Below are positions 56,857 through 64,000 of a DNA stretch of 64,000 nucleotides, piece after piece. Position 1 is the first letter of the stretch; each line of letters begins with the position of its first letter. The notes beneath the pieces are model-generated. The model worked only from the letters and a program-made list of their open reading frames with translations. It was not told where the DNA came from and made no database searches. The stretch covers positions 1 to 64,000 of the forward strand of contig JAIXMR010000103.1 in NCBI GenBank assembly GCA_025677835.1, given 5' to 3'. This stretch comes from Sporodiniella umbellata. Lineage: Eukaryota > Mucoromycota > Mucoromycetes > Mucorales > Rhizopodaceae. The position numbers were made by a program, and so were the translations under genes.

Positions 56857-57182
56857 ATGAATAATACAAATGATGAAGAGTTGGAAGCATTGGAAAGACA
56901 AGGCCAACATTTGAAGAAGATGATGATGATGATGGAGAAAGAATGGGAAGAAAGGTAAGAGCAAAATACGCTACCGTCAACTCATGAATGGACTGTAGCG
57001 GTGCAGGCATTGGCTGGCTCCAGCTTGTTCATCAACACGACACGGACGAATCTATCAAGACCTGTATAAAGACACCCGATATCACACCTAGAATCACTGC
57101 TCTCGAAGAGCCTTTTAACCTCAAGACTCAAGATACCTCAAAGATGGCCGACTTCTGTGAAGAGCCTCGCCATCATTCCTAA
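56857..57182 (+). CDS. Small protein of unknown function (93 aa) with Met repeat
   Basis: Exons 56857-56954 and 56999-57182. The start MNNTNDEELEALERQGQHLK continues into five Met in a row and a Glu/Lys helix, probably a coiled-coil. The second part (SGAGIGWLQLVHQHDTD, TPRITALEEPFNLK) has no recognised motif. The 44-nt intron has a GTAAGA donor and a TGTAG acceptor and removes an in-frame stop. Confidence 0.5.
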
Positions 57183-57688
57183 TAGTTTTAAAAAAAAATA
57201 CATGTAAAACGTTTGGCCAGCCAAAAAAAAAAAAAACTTTTTTTATTCATCCAACAATTTGGTAAGAGGTTTTAAAATAGGGAATCTGAGTTGTGATGGG
57301 TCTGTTTTCGTTCCAATTTGTTCTTTCACCTACAGCCCATCCTTAATACGGAAGTGGGAAATTTCTAGAAAAATTTTCGCTTCTTTTTTGGGGGTGGGCC
57401 TACTAAACTGACGCTTGTGCTACAGCGCTCATTGTCTCCCGAGTAATTTAATTGTTTGGCTGCAATGATAATTACCGTTGTTATTAGGATGGCACCTCTC
57501 CTGAAAAAAATAAAATAAAAAACATCTCCTAAAATTTACAGCCAAAAAATAAAAATAAAAAAATTAAAAAAAAATTAAACGTTAAACAACACCTACTCCT
57601 TTTGTTATTAATAATAATAATAATAAAAAACTTGTTATTTATCCTCTTTTTTTTTTTTTCTTTTCATTTTTTTTTGCTTGAATCAAGT
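57183..57688. other. Intergenic, promoter of the ankyrin-DIL gene
   Basis: About 500 bp, A- and T-rich, with an (AAT)n run at 57609-57626 and a T-tract just before the start codon. Confidence 0.5.
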
Positions 57689-58528
57689 ATGCTCAGATCC
57701 TCTTCTGCCGAGAGCTCAATCCTAACTCAGACCACAAACACCACTTGTTCCGAATGGCAAGAGGAGTTTGAGAGCTTTTTAAGAATCAGAGGCTGGTACG
57801 AACAAAGCGTGGAGAAGAAAAAGGGATGGATGGGAAACACCGTCTGCCGCTTGGCTTCTCAAGGGCATGTAGAGCGCATTCAACAGCTCAGTCGACATCC
57901 TGCTACACTCGATTGGGTAGATCTGGATCGGCCGGATAGCGATCATCGCACAGCTTTGATGTATGCCTGTTGTCTAGGTCAGGGCGCTATGGCGCGCTAT
58001 CTACTCGAAGCAGGTGTAGATCCAAATGCTCAAGATAAACGTAAAAAAAAAAAAAAAAAAAACATGTTCTACCTCTCCACAAGCCTTATTCTAATGTTTC
58101 GATAGTGGGCTGGACATCGATCATGTGGGCTGCTACAAACGATCATCGTGAGCTGGTAGAGATCTTGTTGGAATACAGAGTGGCCCTTGACCTACCTTCC
58201 TTCAATGGAACTTTGGTCTATGATTTGATGAACGAAAAAATGCGCTCAGCTCTCCTTCCTTACCCCGCCAGACAAACCTTTCTCTGGGACACCTGCTTAC
58301 CTCATCAAATGCTTGTTTTTTCTGAGCCAGATACGCTTCTGAGTATAGCTATCACCGGCTTTCAATTACCCCTACAATCACGCGCCGAAATCAGTTTGCC
58401 AGCCAACATTCTCTTTCTTTCCGCTCGCTATGCATACTACTACATGTCGCCAGAGACCTTGTCCGGTCTGTTAACAAAAGCATGGCATCAACTCGAACAA
58501 GTAATCAAGGTAAAGCCGAAATAGGTCT

Positions 58529-58561
<33 letters not shown>

Positions 58562-59462
58562 CCCTGTATTTTAAACAAGTTCAAAGGCAAATGCACACGA
58601 TGTCCATACACTGGCCTTCTGGATCTCGAACTTATCCCAGCTGATCTGTTATTTCGAAAAAGAAAAAGAAATGAGCCAGCTAGAAGACTGGAAGACACCG
58701 CTGGACGGATTATTGGAGTTGGCCTATACCTGTCTGGTACAAGATTCCAAAGAAAGACTATGCCATATCCTAGAGCCTGCCATGCTGGACTTTGAACCTC
58801 TGGAAGGAGACACGGTCCAGTTTGCTCATGATTGGCAACGGTTCTTTCGTAAACCGACCGTGGCCGGGATGGAACTCTCTCCAGAATCTGTCACTCATCT
58901 CTTGGGATCGATTCTTTACGTACTTCGATCTTACCAGGTGCCAGTGGAAGTGATCCATCAGAGTCTCAACCAAGTGTTTTATTATTTCTCCTGCGAGCTC
59001 TTTAACAGAATCCTTTGCAACAGACGCTTTCTCTGCCGGTCGCGCGCACTCCAGATCCGAATGAACCTGACCGTCGTCGAAGAATGGCTTCGTCAACAGG
59101 CTCTTCCTATTCAATCCTTCCTAACCCCGGTCGTACAGATGATTCAGCTCTTGCAATGTCTCTCTCAGCTTGTCGATCTCATGGACTTTATCTGTACCAT
59201 CAACAGCTTTGATCTCTTGAACTCCCTTCAAATCAAACGTCTTATCCTTCAATACCGTTACGAACTAAACGAAACTCGTTTACCAGATACCATTCATAAA
59301 TACTCCCTTCAAATCGCTCAAGACACTCGACGTACCCTACCCGCTTCGCTTGAAGAAACCAAAGATTCTTCTTTCCTCTTTCCCTTTCAACTGGTTGCCA
59401 CATCGAACGAAAGAATTCCTCTTATTCCAGATCAATGGTTAATCAAGCTTGACTCTCTTTAA
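57689..59462 (+). CDS. Ankyrin-repeat and DIL (dilute) domain protein
   Basis: Exons 57689-58040, 58106-58509, 58587-59462; 543 aa. Two or three ankyrin repeats lie at about residues 50-150 (NTVCRLASQGHVERIQQLSR, HRTALMYACCLGQGAMARYLLEAG, WTSIMWAATNDHRELVEILL). The DIL domain fills the C-terminal half: HTLAFWISNLSQLICYF, FAHDWQRFFRKPT, QVFYYFSCELFNRILCNRRFLC, then SRALQIRMNLTVVEEWLR. DIL domains occur in class V myosins and in afadin; fungal proteins with ankyrin plus DIL lack a motor and are little studied. The acceptor at 58586 was chosen because it restores the HTLAFWIS motif. It probably binds cargo or Rab-type partners, by inference only. Confidence 0.87.
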
Positions 59463-60162
59463 AAAGAAGGCTTCACTCGGGTGTTTTCCCTCTTCTTTTT
59501 AATCTTCTTTAGGTAGCTAATAAAAACAGTACATGTATATATATATATATATATATATACATATACATCTCTTTTACAAAAGAAAAAGTAAGTCAGACTA
59601 CATCTTGTATCTGTCTTTATCCATTCGTTTTGACTATAGGTTTATGATACTCATCATATGCAATTTTCTATGCAAGACCATTCACAAATCCAGAAAACTT
59701 TTAATGGGGTTCAAAACATGCCCGTTTGAATTAGACACTATTTAGTCACCAAGGTGTAAAAATGATACAGCTGGCCTATACAGAGTTTTTACTATCAAAT
59801 GGAAACCATCATAAAAAAAAAAAAAAACAGTTCAGGTCAATCGCTTTTGCCCCGATAGAGTTTAAAAACTCAGTAGAAAGACGTCTCGATGTCAAAACAC
59901 CTTTAAAAAAAGAACTCTACTTTCCAAAGCTTTCAGAAGCTGTTTCTCTTTGATAGACATCTTCAAACTTGAAAGTCAATAGTATGAAACTAAAAACTAT
60001 TCTCTTTTGCTATTGCTAAAACTAGAAAGTAATATTGTAACCCATGTTTGGTTTGCGTTTTCTATATTTTTATTGACAGAAATCATCTTTCTTCAAACAT
60101 GCTTTTATTTTGTTATCCACATTGGACCAGAAGAACGAGCCGAACCACACCACCCAGAACAA
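59463..60162. other. Intergenic with (TA)n microsatellite
   Basis: (TA)n at 59535-59560. A 63-codon plus-strand frame (59762-59953) passes through an A-run and has no support. Confidence 0.5.
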
Positions 60163-60555
60163 TTTCATCTTTTCTATCGTCAACAGAAAAGAACCAGAGC
60201 GCCCAGCATAGTTTCGTCTTTTCTATCGTCAACAGAAAAGAACCAGGGCGCCCAGCATAGTTTCATCTTTTCTATCGCCAACAGAAAAGACGCGCCGAAT
60301 TACAATGCCCAGGATAGTTTTGACAGCAATAGAAGCCAGGAAAACCTTTTCAGTTGTGATCTTTTCATTGTCTCTGTATTGGCCAGTTTGATTATATATT
60401 CTTTTAGAAAACAAAGAACTCTTTATGGAGTATTTCTTGTAAATAATAAATTTTGCACCAAGAATATCTATTTTTTGTTCACAGCAGCGAGTTTTTTTGC
60501 AATCTGCTTTGCTGCTTATAAGTTGGTTGATGACAGAACGAGTCATCTCAGTTAG
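60007..60555 (+). other. Unsupported 182-codon frame with hydrophobic stretches, containing the 49-bp repeats
   Basis: The frame is open but unspliced, starts from a non-ATG-like context and reads the three 49-bp repeats in three different frames. Its ends are hydrophobic (FSIFLLTEIIFLQTCFYFVI and LFTAASFFAICFA), so a membrane protein cannot be excluded. The opposite strand is also open over 60229-60546. I do not call a gene. Confidence 0.25.
60163..60309. repeat. Three tandem copies of a 49-bp unit with an internal hairpin
   Basis: Units begin at 60163, 60212 and 60261 with TTTC[AG]TCTTTTCTATCG and share ACAGAAAAGA; the first two match almost exactly and the third diverges after AGAAAAGA. 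Each unit contains the inverted pair CTTTTCT...AGAAAAG around a 9-bp loop. Two of the three units also carry GCGCCCAGCATAG. The unit length is not a multiple of three, which argues against a coding repeat. Confidence 0.85.
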
Positions 60556-62521
60556 TGTGTTGATGGAAAAATAAAGTATAGTAGAAATAAAGGTTTGACT
60601 CTCCTCCCCCCCCCCCTAGCTTTTCTAATGAGATTATACGTCAACACTTTTTGTAGAAAATCAGTCACATACACGGTCATCTATTAAAACAGTAGGTGGT
60701 CCATTCATTTTTTTGCTTGTGCAAAAGGCACCAGGGGATATCTGATGGCCGATGTTTAGATAAGCTTGTTTCAGGTTTTTTCTGTAGAAAACAAGTGGGA
60801 AAAAGGATTTTGCCAAAGCAAACTCGTGTAAAGACTGGCAGTCTAGGTCTTTTCTCCTGTTTCCATATTTGAACATGCATTAAAATCCCATAATAAAATA
60901 GATACCCCTACCGAGCTACTGAAGCTTGTACACGTACCACAGTCATATTAATCCTGTAAGAATGTATGCCTTTGAGACTCCTGCTCTACTCCCCTGTTCA
61001 GCCTTACTGAAAGAACGTTACAAGAAAAATAAACTTTAGAGTTAAATAAGTCTAAAGAATGTATATTATTCTGATGTCTTAAGCTCTGGATACTTTCTCA
61101 AGCCATTGTATACTTATTTTCTGCTAAAAAAAAAATAGACGTCTTTGAGCCAAAGACTCATATTGACTAGTATGAAAGCTCTAAAGAACATTGGGTAATT
61201 TTTAAGGCCAAGAAAGAAAGACTATTGAGAATCAACGTTACGTACTACCTGCTTTTATTCCTTATGAGTTTGTGTGTAGAAACCGCTTTCCAAAAAAAAA
61301 AAAAAAAAGAAAATTGAAGGGGAAAGGAGAGCACTCTTTTTTTTTTAATAAACTAAACCCTCCTTTTATGTTCTCCTTTCCATTGCTCTTGCACGTAACT
61401 ATACGGTAAATAAATACACAGAGCAAAAAAATTTTTTTTTTTTACGTATTATAGTAAAAACAAAACTAGCTAATAAAGACGACACGACTCTTAAGATTTA
61501 ACTGAAACGTATAAAGTCCTTCTTGAAACGCATAGCAGAGCCTGGATTTCCTTTTTAGAAGATTTTCAAGTTACAATTGCGATTTTTTTTTTAAAAAAAA
61601 GAAAGCTTAAGAACTCTCCCGGGCTCTTTCTTGTCCAATAGTGCTAGCCTTATTTCTCCACAAAAAAAAAAAAGCTGGTAGATGAATAGGTAGGCCGTTC
61701 CCTGTACCGCCCTCTTTTTTTTTTTCTGTGGGTACCATATATAGATATATAGATATATAGATATATACCCTTTGGTGTTTTCAAGCTACAGATAATTACT
61801 TTGACCTTTTAAAAAATAAAAGAGTAAGCGCGCTGGCTAATCACTCCCCTTTTTTTTTCTCTTTTTTGGCTACACAATCCTTCAAATTGGCTGACAATTC
61901 TTTATGCTAATAGTGTCCCTGTGTTTTTAAGCAGTTCTTTTTTAAGTTTTTTATCAATAGAATATCCGAAACAGCCAACACAGATCATTTTCGCGATTGA
62001 TCTATTGATAGTCTTTATAATGCAATATAAGAGCAATTAGTCACGTCCAGTGGCCAAACAACCTAAATTTTCCTTAAATCAAAAGGAAACATGGCCTGAG
62101 CATTAAAAGATGATGAATAAAGGAAAAAAGAAAAATAAAAAAAAGAGTACCTTTTGCACAATTTTATTAACCGCCTTTTGTTTTAAATAGCCGCATTTTG
62201 GCTGGAAAGGAACAAAGAAACCAAAAATAAATATTCACTCTACGCACATATATTTAGATACACACACAAGCCCACACTATCTCTTTTTATTACTCCTTAC
62301 ATATTATTGTTATCCTGCATTTTATTTTATTTTCATTTTTTCCTTTTCTTTTTTCTTTTTTTTTTTTTTTTTTTTTTTTTTGTAGGCTAAATAAGAGTCG
62401 TTTTTATAATTAGTATTATTATTATTGTTATTATTATTATTATTGTTATTATTATTATTTATTAGTTTTTATTCTGGTTTTCCTTTTCTCTTTTTTCTTT
62501 GTAATTGATAGACAGTTTTAA
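60556..62521. other. Long spacer, homopolymers and simple repeats
   Basis: About 2 kb. A C-run at 60607-60617, an 8-bp repeat TATATAGA at 61737-61768, a T-tract of about 25 bases at 62356-62381 and a (TTA)n stretch at 62411-62460. The minus-strand frame 60661-60876 has no family match. The last 300 bp is probably the promoter and 5' UTR of the receptor gene. Confidence 0.5.
61737..61768. repeat. (TATATAGA)n microsatellite
   Basis: About four units of an 8-bp AT-rich repeat. No function implied. Confidence 0.8.
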
Positions 62522-64000
62522 ATGGAAGGAAACCAAGTGAACGTATTCGGAAGGATACTACAAGAAGATGAATTTAATTCCATGAATCAAACAGATAATA
62601 CCACGGTTATCATCACGCCCAAATTTAATACAACCGGCCTGACAGAGCTTAAAGTAATATTTTAAGACCTATGTGTCTCCATCTTCTTTAAAGTTTTTTC
62701 TTAATTCGTTTCTTTTACCAAAAAAAAAAAAAAAAAGATTGGTGTGCTCTTACCTTTTAGTCAAAAAAGGGATGATCTTACAGCAAAGATTGTTTGGGGG
62801 TAAGAAAGTCTAGCTGGGGTCAACTGAAAACTAATCTTTTATTTCTTTCTAGAGGCTCTTCTGCCATTCGAATGGCTGTGAACGATATCAACCAACAACA
62901 GATGATCCCAGGCGCCTATATCTCTTTGATCGAAAAAGATTCTTTCCCTGACAATACCGTCAATCAAATGTCTGTCACCAACGCAGTCTATTCCACCGTT
63001 ACCTTATTACAGCAAGGCGTTGTGGGTGTCATTGGCGATATCTCGAGTTCTTGGACCAGTTTGAGTGCTTTGATATCCTCTACGCTTGAAATCCCTCAAT
63101 GTTCTTTTACAGCCAACGCAGGTAAATAGCTAGCTATCTATCCGTCTGTTTATATACTCATCCTCCACTCAAAGTCGCTCTTTCGGACAAAAGTCAATAT
63201 AAATACTTCTTTCGAACTATACCCACGCAAGTATTAATTGCGGATGTAATGCTTGAATTTGCCGCCAAAGAAGGGTGGAAAAAACTGGGTGTACTCTATA
63301 CAGATGACCCTCTCGGTCAACAATGTAATTACTCTAGCCTAAAAAAAAAAAACAAAAACAAAAACAAATGCGACTTGTAATCACCAACTTTTTTTTTTTT
63401 TTTTCAAGTCTATCAGCGAGCGATTATTCAAGCAGGCACTATGGATATTCATATCACCCAATACCAATCGATTGCCAATCCGGATCAGACTGAGAGTCTT
63501 ACGAATGCGTTAAATAACCTGACTCATAGTGGGGCTCGTGTGATCATGGTGGCCGGTACAACCACTAGTAAAGTCATCATGAGAGCCCAACAGCTCGGTC
63601 TTTTGAATGAAAACTATGTCTGGCTCTTGCTGGGAGATACTGAGAGCGCTCTTCAAGCCGGTGTTGAGACCTACAATACACAAAACACACAACATCTCAA
63701 TTACGCTAAAGACTTTCAGGGTCTCTTTATGTTTGATAACTGGTTATCTCTCTATGGTTATCCTCCTTTTGATGCATTTCTTGATCAATGGTCTAAACTA
63801 GATGCAAACATGTAAATAGCTTTTTTTTTTCTTTCCTTCATTTTTCTAAACATCGCACATTAACCCTTTTTCCCAACCTTACTATTCAAAGGTATCCTTA
63901 TGCTGGTCATAGAAACATTAGCTATTATGAAGGGTAAAGTCTTTTTTTTTTTTTTTTGAGTGTCATTTTAACTCATTTTTTCTCTTGTTTAGTTTGGCCT
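62522..64000 (+). CDS. Receptor with ANF/GABA-B-like ligand-binding domain (periplasmic-binding-protein type I fold), 3' end outside window
   Basis: Exons seen: 62522-62653, 62738-62799, 62853-63121, 63175-63324, 63409-63811, 63892-63933, 63993 onward; over 350 aa. The first domain begins IGVLLPFSQKRDDLTAKIVW, then SSAIRMAVNDINQQQMIPG, LLQQGVVGVIGDISSSWTS, QYKYFFRTIPTQVLIADVML, GWKKLGVLYTDDPLG, THSGARVIMVAGTTTSKVIM. These are the alternating strands and helices of the ANF_receptor/Venus-flytrap domain of class C GPCRs and receptor guanylate cyclases. N-glycosylation sites occur near the start. No signal peptide is visible at the chosen ATG, so an upstream exon may be missing. The transmembrane part would lie past the window. 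The ligand is unknown. Confidence 0.85.

Noticed and set aside
59762..59953. Plus-strand 63-codon frame with an A run
   Set aside because: Poly-Lys from the A tract, no splice structure, no family match.
1..64000. CRISPR array, bacterial operon or organellar DNA
   Set aside because: No regularly spaced repeats with spacers; genes have spliceosomal introns and are individually spaced on both strands, so this is nuclear eukaryotic DNA.

Overview
This window is nuclear DNA of an early-diverging fungus, most likely a member of Mucoromycota (Mucorales-like). The evidence is AT-rich spacers full of long A and T homopolymers, compact genes with many short GT-AG introns (about 40-90 nt), and fungal proteins such as NUP133, CNS1, PMC1, KIN1, SNX4, CCC1 and a DIL/ankyrin protein. 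I rebuilt the gene models by hand from splice signals, reading-frame continuity and family motifs. All intron boundaries are predictions.

Left arm (0-17.4 kb): a decayed Tc1/mariner-type transposase at the edge, then lipoate-protein ligase, UMP-CMP kinase, a RhoGAP protein with a possible C-terminal membrane hairpin, a Ser-rich GPI-type wall protein, sorting nexin SNX4/ATG24, a free-standing pseudouridine-5'-phosphate glycosidase, a mitochondrial scramblase-like protein (AIM25 type), the Hsp90 co-chaperone CNS1/TTC4 and a 13-exon oligopeptidase B.

17.4-23.5 kb is gene-poor and holds a degraded Fanzor (eukaryotic TnpB-like RNA-guided nuclease family) on the minus strand. 23.5-42.2 kb is a dense housekeeping block: MAD2, a KIN1-family kinase, p24 cargo receptor ERV25 head-to-head with ALG13, a PMC1-type Ca2+-ATPase, a myosin regulatory light chain, the 15-exon nucleoporin gene NUP133, the COMPASS subunit SDC1/DPY30 and a small unknown gene.

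42.2-48.5 kb is a second gene-poor block with three related LTR copies. Two have perfect 5-bp target-site duplications, and one of these sits inside the third. From 48.5 kb to the end the coding DNA looks noticeably GC-richer. It encodes an unknown coiled-coil protein, a small basic protein, a secreted HExxH (zincin-like) protein, a CCC1/VIT1 iron transporter, three small unknown proteins, an ankyrin-DIL protein and, cut by the right edge, a receptor with an ANF/GABA-B-like ligand-binding domain.

There is no operon logic. Several pairs are convergent with stop codons only 37-130 bp apart, and ERV25/ALG13 and AIM25/CNS1 share divergent promoters. No tRNA, rRNA or CRISPR array was recognised. 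The most unusual items are the Fanzor relic, the nested LTRs, the secreted HExxH protein, the unfused pseudouridine glycosidase and a 49-bp triple repeat at 60.2 kb.
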